Positions 10,813 through 23,777 of a stretch of 64,000 nucleotides of DNA are shown here, piece after piece (the stretch's first letter is position 1; every line of letters begins with the position of its first letter). Below the pieces are notes generated by a model that was not told the DNA's origin, searched no databases, and saw nothing but the letters and a program-made list of their open reading frames with translations. Source of the stretch: Centroberyx gerrardi. Taxonomy: Eukaryota; Chordata; Actinopteri; Beryciformes; Berycidae. Made by a program: the position numbers and the translations under genes. Where the stretch lies: contig NC_136000.1 of NCBI RefSeq assembly GCF_048128805.1, positions 11,620,354 to 11,684,353 of the forward strand. Direction: 5' to 3'.

Positions 10813-12250
10813 TTTTTTTTTAGGGTTAGGGTTTTTTAGGGCGTCCCCCCGCCGATTACGCCTGCCTGATTATGTGAATTCCCCACGTAGAGACTGAGTA
10901 GGTTACATTGGGCATAGTTATGCGCTACGCAAATTACGTTAATAGCGTAAGATACGTCATTAGTCGTAGCGAAAGCCTTGTGTTTTTCCCTTCATTACGG
11001 TGGTTGCCTATAAGAAGTCAGAGACGATGTAAGTTTGTAACTCTGTATTTCCGTGTTTTCTAGTGGCGGATTGCATTCATCTTGAGTTGTCTCCAGTTCG
11101 TAATGCTTAGTAATTAACGTCAAGTGTTTTTTCCTGTTGTTAATGTAGATGCTTTTGAAACGCGCTAAATTAATTGGTAGCAAGCTAGGCTAATTAGCCT
11201 AGTGTGGGGCTACGTTGGCTCGTGTCCTGTTGTAGCCTACATGTTCAGGCTAGTTTGTAATTATCTTGCAATTCGGTTTCATTGAGTAAGCTATTATAGT
11301 GTTTGATGGAAAGGATAATTTCTTACGTTTATTGCTGAACAGGGAAATATGTATATATCATTGATAACACAGTAGCAGATATGCTTATTCTATTACAGTA
11401 ATTGAGACTTGGATATAAGCAGTTCATTACTCATAAAGGGTAATTCATATTTAAAGGTGCAATATAGAGTACTTTATATTAATGTACCATTTTTTTATTT
11501 TTTATTTACAGAAACTGCTACTAATATGTAAACGTGCATATTACAGTACAGCAGATAACCACCTGGAATTATGTACAGTCCCTTTTCAACTGAGTATGTA
11601 TGTACAGTATATAGCCTATGTGTGTTTATATGTGTATCAGTGTTTATATTGACACACATACTGTTTCTGACAAAGTGTAATTGTTATCAACTGAAATAAT
11701 TATCTCTATTTATTATCTTATTAGGTCTACGATTAGAAGGAAATTGTGTTTCAAACTGTAGTGAAAACCCCAGGGACAAATGGTTGTATGAAAGAATGGG
11801 CTAGCCACAGGGTTATAGAGTGGATGGGAGAAGATATTTAGAGAAAATGAAACCAAGTTGACAACTTATGATGAATACCCATACATGTGCATGTACGTAG
11901 CCTGTGTTTATGTATTTGTATATTCATTTTCTGTATACTGTAGCCTGCATAGGCTATATTTAGGCTACTAACTGTCAATCACCATGTTTTGCCTCTCCCA
12001 TTCAAGAAACTAAATAAAAATTTGGTAACGAAAAAACGTTATATTAAACTCCATCGTCATTACAGACGTGTTAAAAATAGTAGGTCTAGTAGGCCTATTG
12101 TTGTTGCTGTATGTAGAATTTCTTTACAGGGCTGAGAAGCAAACAAGGCTAAAAAAAAAAGAGAAAATTGAAGACTTGAAGAAGGCGACGGCATAAGTGT
12201 GGTAATAACTAGATAATATAGTGCGAGTCCAGAAGACAGAAAAAATTGTC
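10813..12250. other. Intergenic, no gene recognised
   Basis: It contains a two-unit telomere-like agggttaggg (about 10821-10832), a short GC-rich stretch near 10840-10860, and TA-rich DNA to about 12240. A TATA-like 'cctataagaag' near 11008 is followed by a good donor (gatgtaagt) near 11033, but no linked exon was found. Confidence 0.4.
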
Positions 12251-12339
12251 TCCTTCGAGCCGGATTCGAACCAGCGACCTAAGGATTTCAGCCATACTGC
12301 CTCTACAGTCCTCCGCTCTACCAACTGAGCTATCGAAGG
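12251..12339 (-). tRNA. tRNA-Tyr (GTA) with a 16-nt intron
   Basis: On the minus strand the gene runs CCTTCGATAGCTC... to ...CGGCTCGAAGGA. The acceptor stem pairs fully. Box A (TAGCTCAGTTGGTAGAG) and box B (GGTTCGAATCC) are intact. The anticodon GTA is at 12304-12306, and a 16-nt intron at 12287-12302 lies just 3' of the anticodon, as in all vertebrate tRNA-Tyr genes. An oligo-T pol III terminator follows (plus-strand A run at 12240-12245). Mature length is 73 before CCA addition. It delivers tyrosine to ribosomes, and the intron is removed by the tRNA splicing endonuclease. It looks fully functional. Confidence 0.96.
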
Positions 12340-13155
12340 GACGCTCTTCACCATCAAATACTGACCGTATTTATGGATGAGCTGGCCCTCTGAACTACCG
12401 AATCTGGACATTTAGTTTGGTCTGGATGTTTGGTTTCCATTGGTAAAATATAGCGTATTTGCCTGTTAGTGACGCAGTCCTGTTTAGCCTAAACGACGAC
12501 GACGACGACAAACTGCAGCCGTGAGAGAAATACGTTCACCCTCCATTGAAAACTGATTTATAGCTAGCTAACTTTACCTACTGCAATTCATTAAATTGCC
12601 AAATCAATCAAATTAGCCCTACGTCTATTGAAACTCCAATGAGCAAAATAGCCTATAGATCGGCCACACGGCATGGGACTCAGCTGCCTGTTATCTAAAA
12701 TCACTGTAAGGCCTGGGCCGAGTAATGTTCATTAATAAACCTTTGAGTTTTGCTAAGGCACAAATTTCGGTTAGCTCATGAATATTTTAATTTACCATGC
12801 GGTTATATTTGTGCGTTTCACAGGGAATTTCACAACGGTTTCTAATGTGACACAAAAAATGACCGGAACTATTTACAAAGCGGACTAATTTTTGCAAACA
12901 AACACAATTTCATTTAATGCCTGGAGGTATTAAATTAACACACCAGCGCTGTATCTTGAATCTTACAGTGCCATCTCAAAATAAAGATGTCCTGCAGGAG
13001 CTACAGGACGTTTCTGACGGATGTGGTGGCACCGGCTGACGACCGCACAGAAAGCCGTAAAGTTGAGAAGCATTTCTAGTAGGCCTGCGCCCCCCACAGG
13101 GAAAAGTTAGAGTGGAGGTCAAGTAGTGTTCCCATGTACTGTATCTATAGTAGTC
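12340..13155. other. Intergenic, no gene recognised
   Basis: It holds a short (ACG)n run near 12491-12509 in the 5' flank of the tRNA and otherwise unremarkable sequence. No splice-bounded open exon with a recognisable family was found. Confidence 0.4.
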
Positions 13156-13315
13156 CTGTGGTTTTCAATCATGTGCCATCGTGAAGCAAGAGTATGAAAG
13201 TTTTTTTTTTATCAAGCTCACAGATATCACAGCACATATTCAGTCAGAAGGGGTGTTGAATTTGGTTGGAATGAGGACCTGCATACTCTTGATGCCACAT
13301 GATTGAAAACCACTG
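13156..13315. mobile_element. hAT-type MITE with perfect 8-bp target duplication
   Basis: Terminal inverted repeats ctgtggttttcaatcatgtg and cacatgattgaaaaccactg bound a 160-base non-coding element. The 8-base direct repeat tagtagtc flanks it exactly on both sides (13148-13155 and 13316-13323), the target-site size of hAT transposons. The intact duplication suggests a fairly young insertion. Confidence 0.85.
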
Positions 13316-14306
13316 TAGTAGTCTACTTGGCCCTACGGACAGACATATATGCGGTGGATTCAGAGAAAGATAAATCTCTTTAACTTACATGCACACGTGC
13401 ACACAGACACGCAAACACACATTCACACATACTTTGAATAGATTTGAAGAGATAGCCTAAATAGCATCACTTAAAGGTCAATATCTCTAAAATCTGATAA
13501 TATCTAGTATCTGTGATCTGATTGGGGATTAAAGTTGCATTGTGGTTTGCTTAAGGAGTTGAGAGAGTTGTTAATAGTTGTTAATGTGGATTTTTAGAAA
13601 TTAAAGTTATGGCAAAGGTTTATCACAATATTGGCTCAGCTTCCTTAATATATTTTTTTGAAAGAACAAGAACAGCTGGACACCACATGCAGCATCCAAC
13701 ACAGAGAGCTTTTTTTTCTGTAGGGGATAAACGGGCCATTAGGCATCAGTTGAGCACCTTGAATACGTGTGAAAACGGGTTAAGCCACTAGCTTAGAGGA
13801 ACAATGGCCAATTGACCTATTTCAGCTCCTCTTATCCTACTGCCATCTCTGAAACTGTCTACAGTTGCCCTAAACAACAGGAAGTAGTACAGCTGCTGTT
13901 TTTTTGTCATGTATGCTGAGGGTTTCTCTCTGAAGGGCAGAACCACTTTGTTGTTCACCCTGCATTATTGGCAAGTCGTGGAGATATTATTGATGGTAAA
14001 CTGCATCATAAGTGTCAAGTAAACATATATTAACAATGTAATTTTTAGAATGATAAACACTGGGTTTAATAGAGCCGTTAGTGAACTAGATGTAACCGAT
14101 TACTTTCATTTTCCAGTCCTTAATAATTAAAAACTTCTCATAGCCAGGAGACTCAATGATCAGCCTAGAATCTGCCAAACATTGCCCAACATTTACTTCC
14201 ATATATATCACAGGGAGTCATAAGCCAAGACTAGGCCTATTGCATTTTAGGTATTTCTTATCCAAGACTTTGCTGTTGATACATCAAAATGAGTGAATTA
14301 CTGTAG

Positions 14307-15118
14307 GAATCTGCAGGAACAATCCAAGACATCCAACAGCAAGTAGATATTCTTAAAAACTCATTTGAGAGGGGAGTTCAGGGGTGAAAAGCAGGTAAAT
14401 CTTTCATATATGAACATAGAAGGAAAACACAGGCCTATTAAATCATGACTGACAACATCTTGCATTAATTTACATTTCAGACATTTAGCTGACGCTCTTA
14501 TCCAGAATGACTTACAATAAGTACAGCAGGACATTAAGCTTTCCTAAGAATTCCTAGATTTCCAACACTAAAATCAACCAGTAGCAAAGAGCACCTAACA
14601 TGCACCTAACATGATCATGACAAATTAAGTGTCAAGACCTTGCTGTGAAGATGGATGATTGGCTGATTGGTATTATTAGATTTTGGATTCATGAGCTGTC
14701 TCCCCTCCCAGGATGACATGCTCAGCTGCTGACACAAGAAGGTGAAGGAGGCGCACGCGGCGTGTACTGGGGAAGTGAACTCTGACCTCAGTACGCTCAG
14801 CATGCCGAGCAACACGGAGCAGAAGGTAGAGGAGGTGTCGGCCGGCCTGGAGGCTCTGCCAGCGGAGAGGCTGAAAGACATGAAGTGTGTGTATTCACCT
14901 CTCTTCCCTTCACTGTCAAATAACTCACGTTCTTATCATATCTAACCCGTTCATTTGTATTCATTCTGTAGCCTAGAGTCTAGCTCTAAGCTGCCAACAG
15001 TAGAGTCTGCTTTTGAACATTAAATTTCCCCACTCTAGCGTGCGTTAGGAGAAGCTACAGGAACAGAAACTTCACCAGAAGAAGAGATGCAAATTTTCCA
15101 AAGGAGAACAAGAGAGAG
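14307..15118 (+). pseudogene. ccdc38: Decayed CCDC38-like (coiled-coil, CFAP100 family) gene remnant
   Basis: Three exon-like blocks carry a coiled-coil sequence matching, from memory, the C-terminal part of human CCDC38. Block 14712-14885 reads 'HKKVKEAHAACTGEVNSD' then 'NTEQKVEEVSAGLEALPAER', but TGA at 14730-14732 interrupts the frame. Block 15039-15118 reads 'EKLQEQKLHQKKRCKFSKG' preceded in frame by TAG (15046-15048). Block 14307-14394 ('DIQQQVDILKNSFER') has TGA at 14385-14387 ten bases before a good donor, and its assignment is weaker. Human CCDC38 lies between HAL and NTN4, so position and sequence agree. Three in-frame stops and a poor donor after 14882 point to a unitary pseudogene. 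A functional but misread gene is less likely. Confidence 0.6.
14462..14525 (+). repeat. Fragment of a teleost SINE/repeat core
   Basis: It carries 'acatttagctgacgctcttatcc' followed by 'gacttacaataagtaca', the conserved body shared by tRNA-derived SINEs common in teleosts. The tRNA-like head is missing. Confidence 0.6.
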
Positions 15119-17823
15119 GTCTGTTTCTGGTAAACCAGTTTACTGTCAGGCAACAGCACTCACTATCAATTGCTATAATGTAGCTGATTCACTGAAGATC
15201 ATATCTGATGCACCTATCTCAATGTTCCAGATAGTGACATATTTTGTAGAAGCAGGTAAATTAATTATATCTGCTGCATATTCCTAAATGTTATTTGGTT
15301 AAGTCCATGGGATGAGCACCAAAACCTCAACATTATCTTAAACCAGATTACTAAATTGGTTCTTAATCAATTAATTTCCTAATCTGAATAAAGTAATTTC
15401 AGAATTCTCTACTACCCTAAGATTACTCGCAGTTCTTTCAGACTAGTTGCAGATGTAACCACTGGGTGGCAATGTTCCCACATTTAAAGAGTTGAAAATT
15501 GTCTCTAGTAGTGGAATCAACACACCTATGCTTCCATTTTCACATATCAGCAAATTTGTAAAGGAATATAATGCTGGCTAAGAGATATGATTTCTGTCGT
15601 GTAAAAAATAATGTATTTGCTGACACTATCGTCGGGGCAGGTTATTTTCTTTTTTGTACACTGAACAAAATATAGCTTGCAAGGTATCTAAGAATCAGGC
15701 TCAATTCTCACTGAGACCTGAGCTTTATTTTAACTACACACTGTTAATAAACATAAAGCATCAACAGTGTGTTAAACACTGATCATGACTCGGAAGTTGC
15801 TGATAATGTGAGCGAAATACATGATCTCATTTGGGTTTCGTGTCTCGAAACATAAGGGGTTTACCAGCTAATCATACGCATTAAGGGTTTCTCAGGTGTT
15901 GTATCACAATACTCTTGTTTGTGTCATACTGACAAATCAACCTCCAAAGAAATCTGATAGTTGATAGTTTACTCAGGATTCTGTAAAACACTTCAAAATT
16001 CCCTAGGCAACGGTTTCAGTGATACCTAACCTGAAACAAACAGCAATTCCACACACTGTAACGTGCCAGTGCCAAGCACAGGATATGCCGGCTGCAGCGT
16101 TAGTCCCTATTGTTATAAGGACATGTTTTTGCCAGGCCCACTAAACCCATTGTACCTTCACAAACAAGGGAAAGTACAATCTGAGCAGTGATCTGTATCA
16201 TTAATAAAAAGATAAGAAATAGGCAACCACCTCCACCTGTTTGTGCTGGAAAGACACCAATGTGTTTTTGACAGCACAGCCCCAAGCTGCCTGAGCACGA
16301 AAATGCAACGCACAGGGTCACTGAGAGGTAGATAAGAGATCAATGAGTCTGTTGAGCAACAAACTGATGACACTGATTAGTTTCAGTCGGGATTATTAGA
16401 GGCTCCTAATGACAGATAGAACCTGCTGTCAGGCTGCTGTCTGTGCATCTCCACTACTGGTCCAAAATGAAGATGTATTGATCTCGGCCTGACCTGCCAG
16501 GCAGCGAGGCAATGTGTTATACGTGTAATTTGTAAGAGTTGCTCCTACACATGTGAGTGTTATGCTATCCAACAGCACGGGGACAGACACGCAGCCTAAA
16601 GCAGGGTCGCAGTTGCGGGGGCAGCACACATTCCTGTCATAACACACGCTCCGATCCCCGGCTCTTTCCCCATCCCAAACCCAGATTACCATCCTGTTTG
16701 CCCCTCCACCGAGCGTCCAGGGGGAGCTAATTACCCCCTCCACCCGCCTAGGGTAAGAGCCGAGAGAGGCTGGGTCCGGGTTGGAAGGGTGGACGTTCAA
16801 AAACACGCTGTCATCAATCAGACACACTAATAGACGGCTTCACCATGCAACAGTTATAGTTATCGTCCACTTTAGCACAAACTTTCCAATGTTTTACGAC
16901 CCTTTTGCTCTACTTTCTTCATTGAAGTGCCTCCGAAAAGCAATAAATACTACGAGTAAATTATAGCACAGTAGGCACAATCTTTACCCAAGTAATGGAG
17001 CTGTTTTCTTTCAGCAAAGTGTGTATTTTCGTGCTTTGAACAGCAACAGGGACCAGTCATGAATAACAACCGCCAGAGGCTTTTCATTTTTGTCTTCCAA
17101 GGTCACCATGTCCGTCACATCCTCATACCCCATCCCATGTGACCTTGTTGAAAGGGGTTTTGAGCTCAGTGTTGTGTGAGGCACCGTATCCGAAGGGAAA
17201 CAACTTCACTGGGCTCTCTCTTGCCTGCAGGTGTTTCTTATTGGAACCTTACGCAATGAAGTTCACACACTCACATAGTCATAACACCGTAACGCTGTGC
17301 TATCCGGGTCTCTGATTCGTCTATAGCATTAATAGTGAATGATCTACTGTATAGCATAAGTTATTCCCACCATTATGGCTACTGGTATTTCAGAAACTAA
17401 AAAGACAGGTCTTCTTTGTCAGCTGTCACATTACACTGTCAGACACGCAAAGAAGAAACCATACTTCTGGTTTGTACAATGTTAAAACGTGTCACTGTCA
17501 CCTCTCCCGCTATTAATAATACTTTTGCTTTTATTCACGCCAAAAGGCAGATGACATGAGGCAGGTACAATTTAAATCTGGGGCTCTCTGTGGGCCTTCC
17601 GTTCCCCTTCCATCCACACTGAAAAAAAAATGGGACAGATCCGCCTGCCTGGTTTTTATGAAGGTGAAACTCCCAGAATTCCCTTGTTTCTATGTCCGCT
17701 GTTGCTCAGCCGTTAATTCAGGCCAGTGCTCAGTCATCTGTTGAGTCTTTCCTGTGCAATAAGTGAGCGTGTCAAGAGGTGATGTGAAATATGACTATAA
17801 ACTTCCAGAACTGTCTGGTTTGG

Positions 17824-17825
<2 letters not shown>

Positions 17826-17868
<43 letters not shown>

Positions 17869-17894
17869 TGTGGGTGGGTGGGTGTGCGTGTGCA

Positions 17895-17928
<34 letters not shown>
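17826..17928. repeat. (GT)n compound microsatellite
   Basis: About 100 bases of TG repeats interrupted by gggtgggtggg and gcatgtg. Confidence 0.95.
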
Positions 17929-18094
17929 AAGGGTGGGTGGGGGTTGTCTATGCTGCTGTAAGTAGTATCAAGAGTCTTACAACAGTCAAGATGAACTAAG
18001 AATATGAATACCAAATAATTTACAGCTTGCATTTTAGGACTAATATTTATGCAATACAGACCCTGTTTCATTCCTTGTCATTATGGATTACGTG

Positions 18095-18148
<54 letters not shown>
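18095..18148. repeat. (CA)n microsatellite
   Basis: CA dinucleotides with one AAAC interruption. It lies 170 bases from the GT array at 17.8 kb and in inverted sense to it. Confidence 0.95.
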
Positions 18149-18152
<4 letters not shown>

Positions 18153-18179
18153 ATATATGTATATAATGGTATTAAATCT

Positions 18180-18468
18180 ATCTAATTTATCGTTTTGTAC
18201 AGTTTTATATTTTTATATTTACATTCATATTTTCTATTGCTATTCTCGTTTTTAACTGCTAATTGTACTGCTTGAATATATGCTTAATGCCTATTGCTTG
18301 TGTCTGAATATTGCACTGGATGCCACTTTACTGTTACTTTCAAACGTGTTACTTTACTGTTATTGTGCTATTGTTTTATTTTTGTCTGTCTGCTATTGCC
18401 ACCGCACCAACTTACCAAGATAAATTCCTCGTATGTCCATATGTAATAAATCTGAATCTGAATCTGAT
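18180..18468 (+). mobile_element. LINE 3' end with hexamer tail
   Basis: T-rich non-coding sequence ends in 'accaagataaattcctcgtatgt...aataaatctgaatctgaatctgat'. The short (TCTGAA)n tail after an AATAAA is the usual 3' end of abundant fish non-LTR retrotransposons. Only the 3' UTR is present. Confidence 0.6.
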
Positions 18469-20201
18469 GAAATGCAGATGAGGGGAGTGTTATGGATAAG
18501 GAAAAGCAGACAGATACCAATGATAAAGGTCATAAAAATGGAGGAGCGGTTAGTGATGGAGGGCAGGAGGACATGTATGGAGACCACTGTTTTATACCTT
18601 GCCCTTGAGCGATGCTCCTACCTTCCTTGCCTAAAGCATGTCTGGCTTTTTGTCTGGCTTTTACAGGAGAGTAGACAGATTACTTCCAAGGGTCTCAACA
18701 GTTCAGTGAGCCGGAGGTACTAGGTGACATGGCAGGATGAGGGGGAGGGAGCGATATCCTTTTACAGTCTGGAAATAAAGCAGGTCAGCGGCTGTGGAAT
18801 AGCCCCGCGTCTGTCATCTCAGTTGGCCACTATATGACGGGTCCGCAGCAACGCCACTGGCTGTGGAAAGGACCGGTCCCATACGGCCGCAGGGAGGCTG
18901 GTAACTTAACACTAGGAGGAGCCGTGTGTGTTTCATTCCAGTTTTTCATATGTCATCTAACTCACAACTATAAAGATCGACTTTTATAACGTTTATCTGC
19001 GGCATTCCCAAATACATACATGAGTCTCTGCCTGTGGGATTCAGCTGAAACAGAAGATGTTTAATCATACAACAAAACTGGAATAATCACTGGTTGGAGG
19101 CTTGAGCCAGATTTCCAGTGGAAAAAAGAGAACAGTGTTTTTCCTTAATGATACGGCTTGGTAGAACTCAAGTTGGGTAACAGAAGAACAACAAACAGCT
19201 GGAATGAAAGAGAATGAAGGAATTTGTTTGTTATGTGTGTTGCTTTCATCCCACCAGGGGAATACAACACAGACAAACCAAGATTAGACATCCTTCCTGA
19301 AGCATTTTTCATGGTGACTCCTGGGATTTGTGGATCGAAAAACATGCTAGTGATGTACAAAGGGAACAGCTCAAGGTGCATCACCCTTGCCCCGCCGGAT
19401 CATCTGGAGACAACCGAAATAACCCATGCAAATCTAAAAACACACAGACATGAACCCTGTCCCCCTAAAACAGAAGAGGCCGTCACTGTGACGAGAGTCG
19501 CAGTATTCCAGGAATGTCCTGATCCGTCAAGGCCGGGATGCCTTAGGGAAGAGACTGGGAATGCTCTCTCTCCCCCATGACCCCCCTCCTCCTGCTCCTC
19601 TAACATACACCAACACATATGAGCCAGGCCAACCTGTGAAAACAGAGAATGATTCAGTGACAGGCCATAGTCACAGTGAGGAGAGATTACTCCTGACCTC
19701 ATGTATTTACAAGTATGATCTATACTCTCAGAGACATCTTCCCTTATTCATCTTCTCCCATCAGTCATTCGCTGCATGTCCACCCCAATTTCTGCCCACC
19801 TCATAAAGCTTTTACATGGTATCAAATGATTCTTACTTAATTGGCACTGACAGATGCACATTTGTTGTCATATACCCTTTTGATGAAATGTCTCTTTTGA
19901 CACACTGAAGTGATGTCACTGGTGAGGTAAACAACTGGCTTGCAAATGGCTGATTATTGGGGTCAAGGGTCGTGCGACCCCCAGGTCCAGGGCCGTTGTC
20001 TGTCTGACAAGGCAGGTAAGGGATGGTTAATGAGTGGCAGTTAGTAATAAGTGGTGATATGTAGCAGGAATGCAACACAATGACACACTTGTCGGTTACT
20101 AGCGCTCAAGTGCCTGGGTGGTTTGTGGAGGCAATCTAAACGTCCCACACGTTTGATTGCTTTTGACCATAAGATGAATGAATAATGCTCTGATACTCTG
20201 G

Positions 20202-20294
20202 GAAACTGATGAATAAGTCTTTCCATTAAGAAGAAACTGATGAATAAGTCTTTCCATTAAGAAGAAACTGATGAAGAAGTATTTCCATTAAGAA
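20202..20294 (+). repeat. 31-bp tandem repeat, three copies
   Basis: The unit begins gaaactgatgaataagtct and recurs at 20202, 20233 and 20264 with an exact 31-base period. The third copy has two or three changes. It is a recent local duplication about 700 bases upstream of ntn4. Confidence 0.9.
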
Positions 20295-20978
20295 AGGAGT
20301 TCTAGCTGCTTGGGCCAAACACTTATTTTTGGGTTGGTGGTAGCAAAATTGGTCTGTTATGTAAGGTAGATAAGTGTTCATTTAAATGTATAATGACATT
20401 ATTATGAATATGATCATCAAACGTTTCAGAAAAACACCCGTTAAAAAAATCATGTCAAAGTGTTTGACATGGGAAGTAAGTTCATAATAGCATCAAGTCT
20501 GTTTGAAATGGTGATGGTATTGTCTGTTTTGCAAAGTCTGATTTTAAGGGTCGGGGTGGGAGGGGTCTGGAATAGACGACAAGTAGGGCGGTGCTTCCCA
20601 CCTCCTCATATTCCCAAATGTCAATGAAGGCTGCATAGCAAAGTTGAACTTTGAAGGGTGTGGGATGGAACAATTAAAGGATAATGACTGCAGACCTTCA
20701 CAGATATTAAAATTCAACGGAGCATTCGAAAACAATAATAGACATAATTACACCTAAATTCAATTCTAAGGTGTTTTTTTGAGGTCTACGTCGGGATAGT
20801 TTGATTGTTTATCGGTGTAAGTAGTTAATTATATTTCGGAAAGCAACATGTCGGATGAATAACATTTGGCAATCCTTGGATGAAGCTGTTGGAGGCGCGC
20901 TACTTCATTCGCCAAACAGACACCAGTCGTCCGTAAACAGCAGACTTAATGTAGACCAGAACTACAGCATTTTTCAGG

Positions 20979-23718
20979 ATGAGACTGTGGACTTTACTTG
21001 TCATGATCCAGATGTGCACATCCTCTCCTCTTCTGGCCGGTGAGTGCGATCCACTGTGCGTTACAATGAAGACAGAAATGCACGCACTTTGAAGTTGTAA
21101 ATAAATCAAAAACAGTCATGAGGTATTTGGTAGACGCTTTTATGTAACCTGCCTTACAGTATCACGAGTGCAAGTATTTTTAGTAAAGCGGGTCAGAGGG
21201 GTTATGGAGGGGACAAGTGGGACTCGAACCCGCAACCTTGCTTAGGCATACTCTGCTATTGAGCTACACATAGGGCTGTCATTGCATTATTGTCACTTAA
21301 AACTGTCCTATTTTTTGTCTCACACTGACACAAACTTTTATTGAAGTCCATACAACTCTGTCTTGTCCTATCAGGTCCCTCTAAACCCAAAGGTCCAGCC
21401 GTGGAGAGCCGCTGCGCCGGCCGAGCCTGCAACCCCCGCATGGGAAACTTGGCCCTGGGTAGAGTGCTGACGACCCAGTCGGTCTGTGGCTCCAACTCCT
21501 CGGAGCCCTACTGCTTTTACAAGCAGGCTGCTGCCCCACATAGCCGGGAGTCTTGCTCGGCGGCAAAATGCAGCAAGTGCAACGCTGCCATCCCCGGCCA
21601 GGCGCACCCGCCCTCCGCCATGAGCGACTCCTCATTCCGCCACCCCGACACCTGGTGGCAGTCGGCGGAGGGGGTGAAGGAGGAGACTCTGCAGCTGGAC
21701 CTGGAGACGGAGTTTTACCTCACCCATCTCATCCTGGTGTTCCGCTCACCCCGCCCCGCTGCCATGGTGCTGGAGCGCTCCCAGGACCGTGGGCGCTCAT
21801 GGAAGGCCCTCAGGTATTTTGCCAGGGACTGTGAGGGGGCTTTTGGCCTGGCAGAGGGCACTCCGGTCGAGGAGAATGATGCAGCTTGCACCTCCAAGTA
21901 TTCAGGAGCATTCCCATGTACCAGAGGAGAGGTGAGTGAATTGTCAGGGTTAATGTAACTCTGAGCGTGTAAAAATCAAAACTATGTCAGTGTTTATCTA
22001 CAGTAGATAAGTTCACACCCATCAAAGTAGATTTACCACTGAGAGCTTGGAATGATAAAGTTCTATCTGGGTGGAGTGCAACTAAGGATCAAAGATTTCA
22101 CATACCATCTGGCAAAAGTGTTACGCACTTCCTATATTTTTAAATATTTAACCCCAGAAGGTTCTTTAAAAAAAATATCCACATAGTATGAGTATGTGGA
22201 TAACTCAATTTTGCTGAAAAAAGTCAGATAGGGCCTCATAATTCCAAGCTCACAACGTTTAGATGGTTTTGAACACTTCCCTCAGAGCCATATCAGCTCT
22301 ATGAGTGAATGAAGAACTCTCCAATCAACAGTTGTCAACTGAAAATAACTGTAACTGAAAAACCAACACTTATTAACACTGGAAAATGTGTTGTGTGGTT
22401 GGGATGTTGTGTATCAAGAGCATGTGGCAGGAGAGAGGGTGGACTACACTGATGAAAGCCAAGGGCTGAAACATCTGTACCTTTACCTGCTCCTCTGAAT
22501 TCAAACTTTTGAACACAATTACGTGTCACAGTCATCTCTTTGAGTGCGACCCGTCTCTCCTGTTACATGATAAGTCGTAGGGTGAATCAAACTTTTTGCC
22601 TTGAGTGCAGTGAAGCATCTACAGCATGTTGTGTTACTATGAACAATAGCTAAAAAGATTGCTTTAACCATATGGCATCCCAATATCTTTGAGCTGTGAG
22701 GGTCCAAACAATCAGCTTTGAGGTGTGAGAAGGATGCTGTAGCTCAGAGGAAGTACTTTGCAGAAACAAGGAAGTAAACTAGAGAAAATCAGACAGGCAG
22801 AAACTGAAAAATTAAAGACAAAAACAGAGTAAAGCTGACACAATACAGCAGAAAATAAATGAGGGCAATAAAACCACATAAAAGGTTTTAAGCAGGGATT
22901 TAAAAGATGGAACAGACTCTGCAAACCTGAGGCTGTTCCAAAGCAAAAAAGACTGCGAAAGCCCGGTCACCTTTAGTTTTCAGCATGGATCAAGGGACAG
23001 CAAGAAGAGAGCTGCCTGAGGAGCTTAGACTACGTTCAGACTCATAAGGGGAGAGAAGGTGTGAGATGTAACTTGGAGCTAGACCTCATTGAGCCTTAAA
23101 AACTAACAGAAAGATTTTAAAATCAATTCTAAAATTGACTGGCTGCAGCGTTTTTCACCAGTTGCAGTCGGTTGAGGGAGCGCTCGCTCAGACAGGAGTA
23201 GAGGGAATTACAGTAATCTGAGAGTTATGAAATAAAGGCATGGATTACTTTTCCCAGATCAGCAGAGGAGAGGCAGGATCTGATTGTAGAGGTGTTTTGG
23301 AATATTGGATCGTGATTTTATTTCTAAGAGAGATCTGAGAGTGACCGCATCAAAACACGCTGTCAGACATTCCCCCAACACTTCGCAGCAATAACGTCCA
23401 CCATCTGCTCTTGTTGACCATTTATTGGCGTTAGGACGTGTTGCATTCAGTACTCACCTCATGATGTCACACAAAGCATTGAACAAACAAATGGCCACGC
23501 TTTGTAAACCGATCACCTCTGATGGGCCGTGGAGGACTCTTTGTTAGGGATAGCCTACTTTCTAAGCCGCAAACAGCTATGACACGCATGGATAGAATAT
23601 CAATGTTCACTCATCCCTCTGATGTTCTCCCAAAGCATTTTTGGACATGCTGTATCATCAGAGGGAGGTTTGAGCCAGATAGCCAGCTATGGTTTATTCA
23701 TGAGCATCCCGCTTCATT

Positions 23719-23777
<59 letters not shown>

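Larger units (their letters stand above)
15119..20978. other. Long intergenic region upstream of ntn4
   Basis: No protein-coding exon was recognised over almost 6 kb. It holds GT and CA microsatellites near 17.8 and 18.1 kb, a LINE 3' end ending at 18468 and a 31-bp tandem repeat at 20.2 kb. SNRPF, which lies here in human, is not visible. Open frames over 100 codons in this interval (for example around 16.4-16.8 and 19.2-19.6 kb) have no recognisable domain or splice structure and were not annotated. The stretch just upstream of 20979 should hold the ntn4 promoter and 5' UTR. Confidence 0.5.

Noticed and set aside
10813-10870. Telomere-like agggttaggg near 7.9 and 10.8 kb as a telomerase RNA template or interstitial telomere
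   Set aside because: Only two units are present, with no recognisable telomerase RNA structure or H/ACA end. Such motifs are common in repeats.
16429-16827. 132-codon minus-strand ORF and the 118-codon ORF at 19224-19580
   Set aside because: No domain, no splice context and no family resemblance. Lengths are within chance expectation for GC-richer intergenic DNA.
20855-21043. 62-codon ORF taken as the ntn4 N-terminus
   Set aside because: It ends in a phase that produces a stop after splicing to 21375 and lacks a signal peptide. The frame starting at 20979 fits both.
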